Positions 1 to 12,077 are shown, counted from the first letter of the stretch. The stretch: DNA of 64,000 bases from Ilyonectria destructans (GCA_020740775.1 JAHEWK010000002.1:5642001-5706000), one strand, 5' to 3'. The notes: generated by a model from the letters alone, not told the origin. Translations and numbers: made by a program.

Positions 1-538
1 GAAGTTAAATCTCTGGATCGTATCGAAAAGGACGGGGTGATCCGTTACAACAAAGTCTCGATTCTTCTGAAGTCGCAAACTTTTCGCCCCCGTCTAAAAG
101 TCAAGGGGGCTGGCGACACCTTATGTCGGAGCCAGTCAGCGACTAGATACGGACGGGGCCTTTTCCATGAGAGGTAAAATACAGCAATGTAAGTTGGCTG
201 CAGAGTACCCGGTGACCCCAAGATTTTGACGTGCCCAAAACCTATCCTAACTCTAGCAAGGAATCTGCCATTATAGGCCCTTGTTGCTGAGGCACGGCAT
301 ATAAGTAATAATCTTGGCTTCGTTTTCTATCCTAGAACGACCCACGAACTGAGCTGCCGCTACCCGAATCCAAGCCCTGGCTAAGGGACTTGTGGGACAT
401 ACAAAATGATCATAGGTTGGTAATTCTGGGGCACACGATAAATATAGGCAAAGATGCTACCATTTCCGTTCATTCAACCCGCATCTCGACATTAAAGAAT
501 CAATAGATATTAAACCATAGTATTTCCTCCTGGTTGTT
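1..538. other. No gene seen at left edge
   Basis: No convincing coding region, RNA gene or repeat is visible. The stretch lies downstream of the rhodopsin-fold gene on the minus strand, so part of it is probably that gene's 3' untranslated region. Confidence 0.5.
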
Positions 539-1849
539 TCATCGGTAGTTATTGCTATCCCATTCATTCGCGTATTGTCTTGTCCAGTCCTTTGACGTAT
601 GAGAAGGTTCTGCTGTCACTGTGACCTGCGTCTGCTTCAAGATGTGTTTCTGGCTGTCGGCATCACAGTCCCGGCTTCGCCGCGATTTGTCCCTCTGCTG
701 TCCATCCACTTCGGCTGTAGTCTGGGATTGAAGAACGTTCAATTCGGTGCCCCTTGTATGCTTGCGTCGCGAGTAGCCGAGCCCCTGCTCGTGTGCAGAC
801 ATGCGGCCCTTCATGTGGCCATAGACATGCTCGGAGTTACTGCCGTAACTGGTTCGGCCGAATATAGGCAGGTTAAGCAGAGGTCTCAAGGCTGGCATCG
901 ACCCGGCGATAATGCCAATGCCTTCTTCTAGCAAGGACCACAGCCCTATGGCACCTGTGCTATACATAAACTCTTTCGGATTATTATATAGCGTAAGGAA
1001 ACGTAGCCGGACGATGGTCGCACAGCTTGCACTATAGCAAAATGTTGTCAGTGATGATACCCGGATGATAGGGCTTCTAGTTGCTACTCACAAGGCACCA
1101 AGGCCAAGCATCAAGATAACAGAGAACTTAATCCGAGGTTTCATCTGGATATTCCAGAGCAAAAGTCCCGGGACGACGGCGAGAGTCCAGTCAGTCAAAA
1201 TAGAAACAGCGGAGAAGAAGAAGCCGAGACTACTGTTGAGCTTTGAGTCGCATGTCCCCGTCGTCGTCTCGCCCCAAAGCGTTGTAATTGGATGGCAAAT
1301 ATTGGCGATGCCTATGATCATGACAAGACCGGCAATCGTGGAGATTATCACAACAGCCCAAATAGTCCACTCGATGCCACGCCTCCCATGAGCTATACGA
1401 AGCAGGGTCACGCAAATACTGACCTTTATGGCGACCGTACAAGATATATAGAAGAATTGGGCGACGAAAAAAAACTTGACGCAGCGTGGTTAACTTGGCG
1501 GCATACTCGCTCATGGGGGTTGGGGAATTACCTTGGTTCCCGTCATAATATCACTTGGGAGAAGGTTTTCTGAACGCTGCCCTGAGCCGTGATAGCAGCA
1601 TGCAATGACCAGTCCCCCTGTCACAGTGTAGAGAATCTGCAGAGCGCCTTTGTGTCAGTGGCCAAGTCTTTAGCCGAAGGGGAAGCTGGCTGCATGTACA
1701 AGACCCGCGCACATAAGCCAGTCGTCCAAGCCGAGGGTCTTCCTCCATCCCCGCACTGCTATACGTGCGATGACAGATACCCAAGAGAGGGCTAGCAGCA
1801 CAATCGTGAGATAGAGCAGAGGTAAACCTTCGCCCGCCACTGGAGCCAT
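539..1849 (-). CDS. Fungal rhodopsin-domain (PTH11-like) integral membrane protein
   Basis: This is a multi-pass plasma-membrane protein of the fungal rhodopsin-fold family, which includes PTH11-type receptors; the ligand is unknown. Four exons splice in frame: 1849-1700, 1636-1532, 1474-1092 and 1031-539, giving 376 residues. Introns are 63, 57 and 60 bp with GT-AG ends. The start is the ATG at 1849, opening MAPVAGEGLPLLYL directly into TM1. Family marks are the LGLDDWLM segment after TM1, a run of hydrophobic helices, and a late motif close to WSLLEEGIGIIAGSMPALRP before a polar cytoplasmic tail. No CFEM domain precedes it. It stands alone with no operon-like partner. The family call is strong; a receptor role is inference. 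Confidence 0.85.
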
Positions 1850-2579
1850 GCTAGCGATAAGGTGCCACGGCGACACCTGGGGAGGAAGAAGTCGGAATCA
1901 GAAAAGCGCGAGGTTGATGATGGGGAATAAGGACGTAGTAATTATGTCGTCGGGTAGGTTAGCATGTGATAGACTACAGTCCTGCGTCAGGTTTGTAGTA
2001 GTATGCGGAGGTTGCTAAAAGATGCGCTTGAGCTGAGGATCCACCAAGGAACTTCGTGGCATATATATCAATTCCTCCTACCCCGGATAAATGTATGTTT
2101 AGTCCGATCTCAAGGCAGCTGGTAGCCTGGTCCCGGTTTCATACCCCAGGCATTTTGACTCGGGGATCTACGGGGACAATACTAGCTGGCGCACGATGAC
2201 AACACTTAATGTTTCGGTGATGGTGTACGGGGGCGAATATTAATTGACAGTTGGGGAAAATGTGTCCCAGCTTGGGGATAGTGCGATGGACGGCGAACCT
2301 CAGGACGGGGCTCGTGTTTCTGTTCCCCGGCTGGCACACTCCATATTTGACCCATTGCGGCCAAGGGCCACAACTCTCGGCTCGACTTTTAGTTCCCCGG
2401 AAGCATCCTAGGTCATATTCAGGCTAGTGAGTTCCGGCAATTCGGCCTTGCTGAGTTCGAGTGTTGGGGTTAACATTAGTCTTGTGCTATGTGATAGGGG
2501 TTTAATAGCCCACCAGACACCATCCCACTCCCCCGCTTATTAGTGTTTGGGTCAGGGGCTATGGCGCGCTCATCTCCTT
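1850..2579. other. Intergenic, promoter side of the rhodopsin-fold gene
   Basis: Only short frames without family features occur here. The part next to 1849 must contain the promoter of the rhodopsin-fold gene, but no specific motif stands out. Confidence 0.4.
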
Positions 2580-2768
2580 TTACCTAGGCTTAAAAGCGGA
2601 GGAGAAGCAACCCAATTGTGTGAAGTGACGCTCTGGGCGCATGAAAATGGACGCTAAGGCGAAGTAGTCATCATCGTGCCAGCCCCCGAACGCCACGCGT
2701 AACAATAGGACAAGGACGCCAATGACATATTCAAGCCTCGCTTCCGTCTGAAATGCAGTGGATGCCAT
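2580..2768 (-). pseudogene. Remnant of a second PTH11-like gene (first exon only)
   Basis: The ATG at 2768 opens a 62-residue frame. Residues 7-40 (TEARLEYVIGVLVLLLR, then GGWHDDDYFALASIF) resemble TM1 and the DDYF signature of another rhodopsin-fold subfamily. The loop normally separating TM1 from the DDY motif is shortened to a few residues, and the frame stops soon after. No later helices are found nearby. It differs from the intact gene at 539-1849, so it is not a simple local duplicate. I infer a truncated, decayed paralogue; a chance frame is less likely given the TM-plus-DDY pattern. Confidence 0.5.
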
Positions 2769-4689
2769 GGTTGGTTAGGCGGAACAAGCTGTAATTAGAA
2801 TGCTCGTGCCAAGTACGTACAAGGCTTCCAGTTGAATCCGACAGTGGAGAGAACAAAGATTATTCGGACCCGACTGTATGCATAACTAAATACACGCCCT
2901 GTGATGAGGGGTTCCTGTTGGCAGTCGCGCGGCTACTTTACAACAACCCGGTGGCTGGGTTCTAGAACATGTGAACACAGTTGTGGCACCCACACTCCCA
3001 GAGAATGCGATTCAAATAGGGTAGTACTCCTTGGCGTCCTCGAAGTGCAAATTCAAGCAAACATTGAGCAAGATATCAGTTTGATTGAATTTGAATCATT
3101 CCACACTTTCTCCACTGATACAGTAAAAGCTTGATTATATGACGATTTGTATCTACTGCTCTCTACTGCTTTCGGTGAACCTGGAACTACCTCATGGGTC
3201 ACAAAAAGATCCAGGGACAAAAGTTTGACAAAAGAGCGCAATCCAGGAATTGCTGGGAAAATACTTGACCTTCCTGGTGCGCACCTCCGCATACATCTCA
3301 TGGGTGCTACACAATAACCAACGAAGGATCATCCAGGTTTCTTTTCCCGAAAAGAATGGTGCCTTAGACGTCAAGCTGATCCAGTCTATCCCAAGGAGTA
3401 CCACGGGACCTAGGCTTTATTTCCAAGCGATGATCTTCCAGCTAGAACGCTGAATTATGTACCTTGCAATGGTGAACTCTTGCACTTGTAGCTGCGGTGT
3501 ATAAATCAACTCTACCTCTTATGCACCGCGGTTCTTTTGCTGGAACAACACTGTTATGCTGGTTCTTTTCCTGTTTTAGGTTTCTCTATCTAGTGGTGCT
3601 TGTAACATCAGTTAAGTAAAATAATACTTAAGTTAAAGTTTAATATATAAATTAGTTTAAAAAAGAAAAGAAATGGAAAGAAATAATATATTTAAGAATA
3701 GAAATATAAACATAATTCTTTGTTTTCCTTTTTAGCTTCACTTAATATCATTAAATAGATTAAAAATATACCGGTGCAATAGGCTCAGTAAAAGACGAAC
3801 TCAAAAGCTCGGGGGCTGTATCCAGTAGACCGAAGCCAGGAAGTATCAGAAGTGCATACAGCGCTCATTGACAACACAGAGATAAGTTGCAGTGGGAGCC
3901 TTGTCATATCTAAGACAATATTCCCACGCGTCTAAGACTGTGTCGAGCCCTTGGCAGGTCCAACAGTACTCTTTCCTCTTTCACCCACGAAGGTGTTTTG
4001 GTTGAAATGAGAATATTTTTATTGTTTAATTTATGCTTAACACGCAATAGGAGAAGCGCTGTTTATGTAGAGGTACGAGCTCTTGTAGAATGTTCCTCGC
4101 TAAAGTCGACGGGTACATCACTAAGCAGCATCCAGATTTCGATTGGCGCAGCCGGATATTCAATTGATACCTCCAGAGATAGAGCAATGCGCTGCCAATA
4201 CTACGGTTTCTTTATCTCGGACATCAGGACAGCCTGGATGAGGTGGATCCACCCTCTCTGCCCTGTCTCGTCCAAATAACGGCTCTATTCCAACTGCGAG
4301 GAACTTCGACTCGGCATTAAGAGCAGAATCCGAGTATACCTAGCCGACAGTTCGCTCGTCGAGGAGAAGCCACAGCTGAATACCTGCAGCCGCTTGTGAT
4401 AATTGCAAAGCAGATTATTTTTGGCCTGAGGCGCCCGTTGTGACTTGTTGGCGTTCAGCTGCCCTCACTGCCACGATACCCTAAACTGCATCGAGGCAAA
4501 TCTCAGTTCACTGCCTCAATAGCCGCCCCCGAGTTCTCAGCTTCGGTTTGAAGATAATATCCTCGCACGTCGCCCGAGGGTACCGAGAGACTGATCGCCG
4601 GAGACTGATTGCTCGTCCTTTTGCTTACACCACCCCAGCTCTCCGAAAGCCAGCCAAGCAAAGCCTTCGTCGAAGACCAAGACGCGACC
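2769..4689. other. Intergenic with AT-rich patch
   Basis: No gene is recognisable. Bases about 3600-3780 are strongly AT-rich and may be a decayed repeat. The last few hundred bases should hold the promoter and 5' leader of the HET gene. Confidence 0.5.
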
Positions 4690-6847
4690 ATGACCCTCTG
4701 CGGCCGCTGTCTGCAGGTGGTGCGCAAGGAGCACCCGATGATGCGGATTGCCGGAGAGGAGCCTACGGTTGATCACCACAACACGTTCAGGGCCCTCAGG
4801 CAGTCGGCGAAATCGTGCGAGCTCTGCAAAGCCATCCTTGAATCAGCCACGCACGATCGGCCCCTCGAGGAGGAGGTAGATCTAGAGCGAGCATTCCAGG
4901 GCCTCAAGCTGCGGGTCGAGGTGAACCACTACCTTTGCACTCCGTACCAGTCGAGCCCGCCATCTTCCAACGATATAAGCGCCTGGGGCCTCCGAGCGTA
5001 CTGGGTCCGGGAAGAGATGTCGACGAGACTGATCTTGCGCAAAGAGCTAGGTAAGTTGCTGCCCCGGAGAGAAACACCAACTTCCCCGGCCTCACCTGCC
5101 CTACTAACGACGGACGAAGACGACACCAGAGAGAGGCCCATCTGGACCAGCTCCCGGCCGGCTACTGTGGAGGCCCTGCTGCCAACCATCTTGACCTGGC
5201 TGAAGGAGTGCGACGACATGCACACGTCAGCATGCTCGCTCGAAGGCGTGTCGAAGTTCCCGGTGCTGCCAACCCGCTGCATCGACGTCGGGGAGGCCGA
5301 TGGGTCCGTCCAGCCGCGGCTTGCCATCTCAGATGGCTTCCACGGGCGCTACACGACCCTCAGTCACTGCTGGGGCAAAGGCCAACTGCCGGCGAGGCTG
5401 ACGACGAGTTCCGTCCTGCCTCTGTCTGACGCCATCCACTTCGACACGCTGCCGAGGACTTACAGAGACGCCATCAGCATCACGCGGGCGCTCGGGATCC
5501 GATACATCTGGATAGACTCGCTCTGTATTATACAAGGTTAGCATCGCCCGACAATTGCCCTCTCTAGAGATAGACGCTGAACAACAGTTCCCCGCAGACG
5601 ACGCCGACGACTGGGAGAGAGAGTCGGCGAACATGGCTTCCATATACCGGAACGCCTACCTGAACATCGCCGCGACGTCGGCACTCGACAGCGACGGAGG
5701 GTGCATGCACACGCCCAGGCCCACGACGAGCTTCCAGATCGAGCCGCCGCCGAGATGGTCGAGCAGCGGTCGCTTCGGGGCCCACTCCGGGGAAGCGGCC
5801 CACTCGGAGCAGCCGACGCCGGCACTCGTCCGGCCATCGGGCTCGGCGAGGAAGCTGGAAAAGGCCGCGCTGAACACCAGAGCGTGGGTGCTCCAGGAGG
5901 TGTGCCTTTCTCGCCGGACCATCCACTTCGCCCAAGATCAGATGTACTGGTTCTGTGCCGAGCGCGAGGCGTCCGAGGACGGCACTCACGTCCACACGCC
6001 GCACTACGGATCCCCTCGCGCTCCGCTGCTTGGGCCTCCACACTGGCTCATGGGCCAAAGGGACCAGATCACCCGCGGATCCGTGTATACCATGTGGTGG
6101 ACTCTCGTCGAGGACTACTCCTCGCGCGCCCTGACCCACGCCAGCGACAAGATGGCGGCGCTGGCCGGCCTGACCCAATTCTTCCACGAGAGGCTGAGCG
6201 AGGACGAGCCGGTGGCCGGAATGTGGAAGGCCGAACTCGTCGACAGCCTCTGCTGGACTTGTGACCCGGTCCCTGATGAAGCCGGCAGGGCATCCCCTGG
6301 CCCACCGTCGTGGTCCTGGTTTTCAATCGACGGCCCCATCAGGCGGAACTGCTGCAGGATGCCCAACGAACTGCCCGGTACACGGAGCGAAAAGGAGTTT
6401 GCCATTGAGAGCGTCGACGTCGGCTGGTCCGGCCGGCCGCTGACCTCGTCGATGCAAGGCGGGCGACTGGTCGGGCGAGGCCTGCTGGTAGAACTGGACT
6501 TCCGCCTGGAAGAGGAGCACCTCCACCACTGCGCTTCCGCGGGAAAGACGAGCCAGATGCACCAGATGATACTCTTCCAAGGCGAGTCTCGCGTCGTCGG
6601 CCGGCTCAGATTCGACCGACACACGGACGTGTCGAGGGGCGCTGTGCGGTGCCTTGCCGTGACGCTGAAACAAGTCACGCTGAACTTTTGTCCGCCGCAA
6701 GAACCCGTCTACTTCTGGTTCCACGTTCTGATCTTAGAGCCGACCGGCCGAGAGGATGGTGAGTTTCGTCGCATCGGAGCGGGCAAGGTCTGGGCAAACT
6801 CAGGGGTGTTCGACCAGGTCCAACCACAGGTCGTGCAGATCGTCTGA
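4690..6847 (+). CDS. HET-domain (heterokaryon incompatibility) protein
   Basis: HET-domain proteins act in fungal non-self recognition and can trigger cell death when mismatched partners meet. Two exons, 4690-5536 and 5598-6847, join in frame across a 61-bp intron (donor GTTAGC, acceptor CGCAG), giving 698 residues. The ATG at 4690 has a good context (gcgaccATGa) and starts just before the Cys-rich N-terminal motif CGRCLQVV. HET-domain marks are YTTLSHCWG at residues 221-229, YIWIDSLCIIQ at 272-282 just before the intron, then an acidic DDADDW run and IYRNAYLNIAAT after it. The C-terminus ends in the common FRRIGAGKVW-type motif. It appears intact. Whether it is an active incompatibility locus cannot be told from sequence. 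Confidence 0.92.
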
Positions 6848-7204
6848 CTGGAGATGTCTTGTCACAAGCCCCAAATCGGAGTTTGACAATAGCATGCTAG
6901 CGGACAAAAGATGCGTCCATTTTTCGCATAGGTTTTCCATTTCTTTCCCAAGTTTTTATTACCCCTGTCCCTTTTCTTGCGTTCTCTCTAGTATAGGGAA
7001 GTGTCGTCCTCTGCAATTTGGTCCGCACCTGCAAGTCTTGGAGGAGGGGGAGGAGTTGGTTGGGCTTCTTTGACGGAGCGCTACGAATATGCAAAGAGTG
7101 GTAACTCGGATGGCGGGCCGGCCGGGAAGAATGGAAACATGGCGCGGCGGAAGCGAAGTGGGAAGTTGAAGTGGCGGTCGTGGCGGTCAATCTATGAATA
7201 TGTT
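6848..7204. other. Intergenic, HET gene 3' side
   Basis: No gene is seen. The first part is the likely 3' untranslated region of the HET gene. Confidence 0.4.
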
Positions 7205-7417
7205 TTTCCTTGCAGCTGCATTCGCCTAGCGGCCCAGTTAGACCACCGCAATACAGCCAAGTGGCTGCTAAGAAAAGGGGCCATAGTCAGTGCCACTAAC
7301 CATTTCCTCAACACGCCGCTCCATGCGGATGCCTTCTTCAATGCCGTCTCCGTTATCGAGGTCCTACATCAGATCCAGGACCGGCAATGGCGTTCTCAGC
7401 TTGATCCCGTTGGATAG
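7205..7417 (+). pseudogene. Possible ankyrin-repeat fragment
   Basis: The frame ending at 7417 carries a stretch (IRLAAQLDHRNTAKWLLRKG, then a TPLH motif and a VIEVL helix) that resembles one and a half ankyrin repeats. It begins after a GCAG acceptor-like site, and no good upstream exon is found. It overlaps the opposite-strand regulator remnant. I infer a broken leftover of an ankyrin protein; the evidence is the spacing of hydrophobic residues and the TPLH motif alone. Confidence 0.3.
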
Positions 7418-7419
7418 TG

Positions 7420-7960
7420 TTTCTATGGGGCTGCTGCTCCGTCGGAGGCGTGGCCACGGTATTCTTTGGCGAAAGGCCTCCGGCATTGTCTGCGAGCCTG
7501 AGCTTGCGCAATGTGAAGCGACAGAGATGTTCTTGCCCCATATTGGAGCACCTCTCACAGGGCCGGAAGCCAGAACACTTGACCTTAGATTGCCTGCTGC
7601 GTTGCAAGCGCGGTTGACATGCTGGGATATGGCTATCGGAGCGCTGTCCGCTTGTTTGGCTAGCTTGCAGCTCTGATAGTGGCGATGAAGAACATCACTC
7701 CAGCACAACATTATCACACACCTTGGTTTTTGAATCGAATTTCTCCGCAATTTCTACTGAGGGCTGATTTTGGATACATGGATGAATGAATGGCAGTAAT
7801 ATGGATGAGCTGCTTCCGCTCTTAAACGTACCTTCGAGCGAAATCCTTGAAGCAAAAGATGCAGGTGTGGAGCTTCACCTTGCTATGCATCGTCTGATGG
7901 CGCTTCAAGTGCTCTGATCGGGTGAAGGAAACATTGCACTACCTACACCAATGCTGTGAT
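7420..7960 (-). pseudogene. Decayed copy of a C2H2 + Zn2Cys6 regulator
   Basis: Read on the minus strand, this stretch follows the 5' half of the intact regulator at 14286-16854. It has a first C2H2 finger with SEHLKRHQTMHSK, a second finger remnant, DVLHRHYQSCK, then a Zn2Cys6 region ending SKVKCSGFRPCERC. It is broken in at least two ways. A TAG at 7939-7941 lies between the two cysteines of finger 1. A one-base shift near 7600 separates VNRAC from the rest of the Zn2Cys6 motif and removes a cysteine. Homology stops near 7420, so the large regulatory domain is missing. Identity to the intact gene is moderate, so this is an old duplicate. Confidence 0.8.
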
Positions 7961-8639
7961 GCTTATATATAACCTTAATCCTCTTATAAAAACTATAATA
8001 AGATTTAGGTTTAATATCAGATATAATAATTAAGCTGTAGCTAAGTGAAATTACTGATAGCTGGAGGGATATCTGTAATTATAATTACAAGTACGGGGAA
8101 AATCGGATAATTGTCGGTTTTTTTATACGCCCACTGTAAGTTCGGCAGTATTGTGGCTTGGTGGTGTTAGCTTGTGATATAGCTATATTCTCACTCGACA
8201 GCCTCACTTTAGACGTAGTCCAATAAAACTCAGGGTTTTACTGCAGGCTGACCCGAGGTCTCCACTGGAAAGGAATACAAGGTGCCGAATTGCCGTCCGT
8301 CCAATAGTGCCGTTTTGCTATCAGCCCAAGGCAACCACTAACTGTGTATAGGGTGGCTGCAACATGCAACCTGTTCTCTGTTTCAAGACGCCAGTTAACA
8401 AGTTGTTTAATAGTACCTGTGCGAAATGAGGGTGCTATTTATTCGCGCTTTACTTGGTTACAAATACTGCAAGACATACCCGTCTGCCTCGACGGAGAAT
8501 ACGGCAAGCTATCACCAACATCTACTCGCAGATCTCGGGCACAGGTTTCTTGCTCACACCCAAGTCTCTCATACCCCATTCAGACTCTCAGTTTCATCAT
8601 ACGAAGGCTTATCTTCTTCTCCTTTTCCCCACCTGTACA
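7961..8639. other. Intergenic upstream of the deaminase gene
   Basis: Bases about 7970-8100 are AT-rich. The frame of the next gene stays open upstream to 8454, but that part has no domain-like composition, so I treat it as 5' leader. Confidence 0.45.
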
Positions 8640-10307
8640 ATGGCTCCACGTTCAAAGCGCGACAGTCGCCGGAATGCTGCCGAAAGCAACAAGAACAGGA
8701 AGCCAAAGAACGATGCCCGCTCCGAGTCCACATGCAATGATGATGGCATCTGGGAACATGCAGGCGTCACGAAGCTCAAGTTTTATGCCACAGTGAGCCT
8801 TTTTGAAGACACCATTGGTACTTGTGATTGGGTGATCCAAACGGAAATGGATAAAGCGAATGGTTGGTTGCAGCCCCAACACCATGAACAATCCAAGACG
8901 CCAGAGGGTCAGCTGCTCGACCAAGTCGCGCTACTATTTGCACGAGCAAAGAACCTCAAGCGTGGCGAAGGTCGCGATAACTGTGCGGCCTCGACGGCTG
9001 TCAATGTTACCGCAACGAGCATGATAAAAGATGCCGAGGAGAAGACGCTCACCGTTTTCATTGCCAAAAATGGCGGACCGCAGGAATTCGATGGCGTTGG
9101 CGATGAAGATTTTGCTACCAACCTGGAAGAGTGGCACAACGGCCTAGGCGCGACCGGTTTGCCAGCCAACCCTAGACAAGACGAAATGTGGGAAACGTTA
9201 CAAGAGTTTTGGTATCGGCGGCACCGATACTACATTTACGAGATACAGCAACAGTCCTCTCGATGGACAAAGGATGCTGGCTGCATAGACCTACAAGGCG
9301 ATAACCCTCACGCCGGAATAATGAAGGCTCTGCACGATAACCCGCGTCCCCGACAACAATTCGAACGCGACTTAGCTCACGTGCAGAAGCTCCTCGGTTG
9401 GGTGGCCGAAGCGGAGGAAGGCGGGTCAGTTTTGAATGACCAACGGGTTCGAAATGCATTTGTGAATCGAATCTGCTTCGAAGATGATGAGACATGGGGT
9501 TCGCTCATTCTCAACTGGAGCATGATACAAGGGTCTAGTGCAAGCGACCTCGTCTCGGAGAATCTCGAGCACTTTTGCCGCACCGTCAAGTACTTCAAGC
9601 TTCTCAAGACATGCCTCGCGGTTTGGCGATGCTTCAGCTCGTTTCCTGGCTGGAACATATCGTTCGAGTTCCTGCCGAAACCACCAAGAGATAAAATTTC
9701 GAAACACGAATTGGCCAAGCAGGTGCGCGAGCTCTTCAAAGACAACTCGAGCAACATCAATCCCAAGATAAAAGACGCGATGGTACGGTTAAAGGGTCGA
9801 TTCAACCGAACACACATTCACCGATCCCTTCATGCCGAAATCCAACTCCTTCAGGATCATATACAACCCAAGACGCAGGTGTCAGAACATGACACTCGGA
9901 ATTTGCATCCGTATTTTGGTTGCAGCAAGCTGGCCTGCTTCTTCTGCTGGGAGGTGACTCGCTCTCTGGGGTTTAGCATGAGGAACACCCACGGCAAGGT
10001 TTTTCCAGGGTGCGCGTTTCCGCTGCAGTCTGGACCCGATAATGCCGGCCCGCGCGTGGCTAGTTGCCTGACAGATGCGTATTCCAGAATTGACGCCAAG
10101 ATATGGAAGTGGGATGGCGAATCGATCCCTCTTATAAGCAATACCGAACCAGCTTACTCGGGGATCCCCGGCCCCACGGCTATAGGATCCAGTAGGGTTG
10201 GTGCAGAAGCGACAGGCTTGGGTGAAGATAATTATGAGGATCCGCGGAATGATAATGAGGAAGACAGCGCAGAGGATTCGTGGGATTTGTGGGATTTGGA
10301 TGAGTAA
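8640..10307 (+). CDS. OTT_1508-like predicted deaminase
   Basis: This is a predicted zinc-dependent nucleotide or nucleic-acid deaminase of the fungal OTT_1508-like family; substrate and location are unknown. It is one uninterrupted exon of 555 residues from the ATG at 8640. That start is chosen because it opens a basic, nuclear-type N-terminus (MAPRSKRDSRRNAAE). The deaminase signature lies near the end: H-A-E at residues 398-400 (HAEIQLL) and a C-x2-C pair at Cys433/Cys436 within GCSKLACFFCW, the expected zinc ligands and proton shuttle. Residues 1-390 form the mostly helical N-terminal region usual in this family, and the tail is acidic. There are no introns and no stops. It lies 1.8 kb from the HET gene on the same strand. 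Confidence 0.8.
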   Translation: MAPRSKRDSRRNAAESNKNRKPKNDARSESTCNDDGIWEHAGVTKLKFYATVSLFEDTIGTCDWVIQTEMDKANGWLQPQHHEQSKTPEGQLLDQVALLFARAKNLKRGEGRDNCAASTAVNVTATSMIKDAEEKTLTVFIAKNGGPQEFDGVGDEDFATNLEEWHNGLGATGLPANPRQDEMWETLQEFWYRRHRYYIYEIQQQSSRWTKDAGCIDLQGDNPHAGIMKALHDNPRPRQQFERDLAHVQKLLGWVAEAEEGGSVLNDQRVRNAFVNRICFEDDETWGSLILNWSMIQGSSASDLVSENLEHFCRTVKYFKLLKTCLAVWRCFSSFPGWNISFEFLPKPPRDKISKHELAKQVRELFKDNSSNINPKIKDAMVRLKGRFNRTHIHRSLHAEIQLLQDHIQPKTQVSEHDTRNLHPYFGCSKLACFFCWEVTRSLGFSMRNTHGKVFPGCAFPLQSGPDNAGPRVASCLTDAYSRIDAKIWKWDGESIPLISNTEPAYSGIPGPTAIGSSRVGAEATGLGEDNYEDPRNDNEEDSAEDSWDLWDLDE

Positions 10308-12077
10308 ATTAAAAAGAAAGCTTTAGAACTAATAACAGGATAAATCTTCTAGCTAGGAATATTTAATAGAGTATACCTACAGCTAAAATACTTTATCTAC
10401 TTAAGTTATTTTTAATATTAAGATTATATATAAATAAAGAGCATTATTTGTAATAGTATTCCTACTTTAGGCAAGTGTATATGCTATAACTCAGGAACTC
10501 AACCACAAGTTACAACTATCTTATTAAACACTAAGGCTGGGCTTCCTAAAGAAGAGACCCCATAGGAGGAAAAGGAAAGAAGAAGTATATACTGACCTAT
10601 TTGCCAACTTCTACATTAATAACCCTATTGAAGCTGGGCTTATTAAAGCTCGGTCAATACAAGTGCAGCTACACAGTTCGCATATATACACTCATTCCCT
10701 CTAAGGGATGCTACTTCTCCAAGCTGAGGTATATTATCCTGCTCTATATGAAACGATACTTGGAAGTGGCCCTGTAGCCCCTTTACTCGACCAGGCCGGC
10801 AGTATGCCCCATAGCACAGCGGCATAATTATGTTCCTCCTCCTCTTCCACCTCCGGGTCCGCGACTCGACAGACGGACTGCGGTTGATAGCACATCTAAC
10901 AGGCCATATACTTCTTGATCCACTCCCTAATTCCATAAGTAGGGTCTAACAGTCTGAATAAGGGGCCTTTAGTATAGGGAAATATATAATTATATAAGGT
11001 AAAAATAGCTTAATTTAATTAATAATAATAACAATCTTAATATCGCTGATATAACTAATTGATTGACTGTATATTAATCACCTTAATCCCGGTAAGGGAT
11101 TTCCCTCATCTACAGTCTCCGTAACCCCCGCTTCCTTAGTTATTTATCGGACCGGATCCCTCCGTCTGAGGGAGAGGGATATCACGTGATTGAATAAACC
11201 TTTTCATGGTAGTGCAGATCCTAGATTGGGCCTCATACTGGTTTGTTCCCCTCCTTACGACTGGGTAGGTGTTCAAGTTTGGGAATTGAGAAAGGTCATG
11301 AGGATTGGGGCCCCACACGGGGAAGAGGGGCTGAAGCACACAAAAAGAATAGAGTCATGGGGCTAGACCAGATGCTGCTAGCATGAATGTGCGGGCGGGT
11401 GGGCAATACTGCCTCGGCATTATCCCACATACACGTGTACTCCGAGATCTGACTTACACGGGCTTACCCCACATCGTGTAATGACCGCTGCAGGGTATTG
11501 TTCTCCGAAGCTCGGTGACTTTGAAGGATAAAGCGTTGGGCGAGTGGTCCCTCGGCTTTACACGGAGTGTTTGTGGAGGTATTTCCGTGTAATGTGCCGG
11601 TAGGTTTGTGGGGATCTTCACTGCCCCAGACGAGCCTGGTTCAAAGTCAGCAGGCAGACTTCTTTAGCTTACAAATTACAGGTTCTCGGAACTGAACCCC
11701 TAGGTCTAGATTGCGTGGGGTAGATGGTAGAACGCGCTTAGTTGTTCTTCAAACCATCTTGAAGGGGGTTTTGTATTGGAGGGCTATACGTAAAGCCTAG
11801 AAAAGAGACAAGAAATTCCTACAAAGAGATCCAGGAGGATAACCACGGACCGTAAGTGCCTGGGGTCAAACCAGGCAACATACAAAATTGTTTTCATTCG
11901 TGATGATATCTAATACTATGAAAGTATCATGGTTTAAAATAGTCGTTTATCATTGAGATTGCTCCAGTGGCTCACAGCATTAAACATTACAACGCTGTAA
12001 TGGCTGTCACACCGCTGTAGTATTCTATAGACAGTTGCGATAAGAAAATCCACAACAACAACTATGCCCACTTCCGT
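10308..12077. other. Long intergenic, partly AT-rich
   Basis: AT-rich sequence at about 10310-10500 and 10970-11060 looks like decayed repeat. Bases about 11340-11650 are more GC-rich. Short minus-strand frames at 10643-10936 and 11136-11339 show no domain features. I see no gene. Confidence 0.45.

Noticed and set aside
5564..6678. Long minus-strand frames opposite the HET gene
   Set aside because: They are mirror frames of GC-rich coding DNA. The plus strand has the HET motifs and a working intron.
10643..11339. Short minus-strand frames that might be small genes
   Set aside because: Their composition and length are as expected by chance, and no motif is present.
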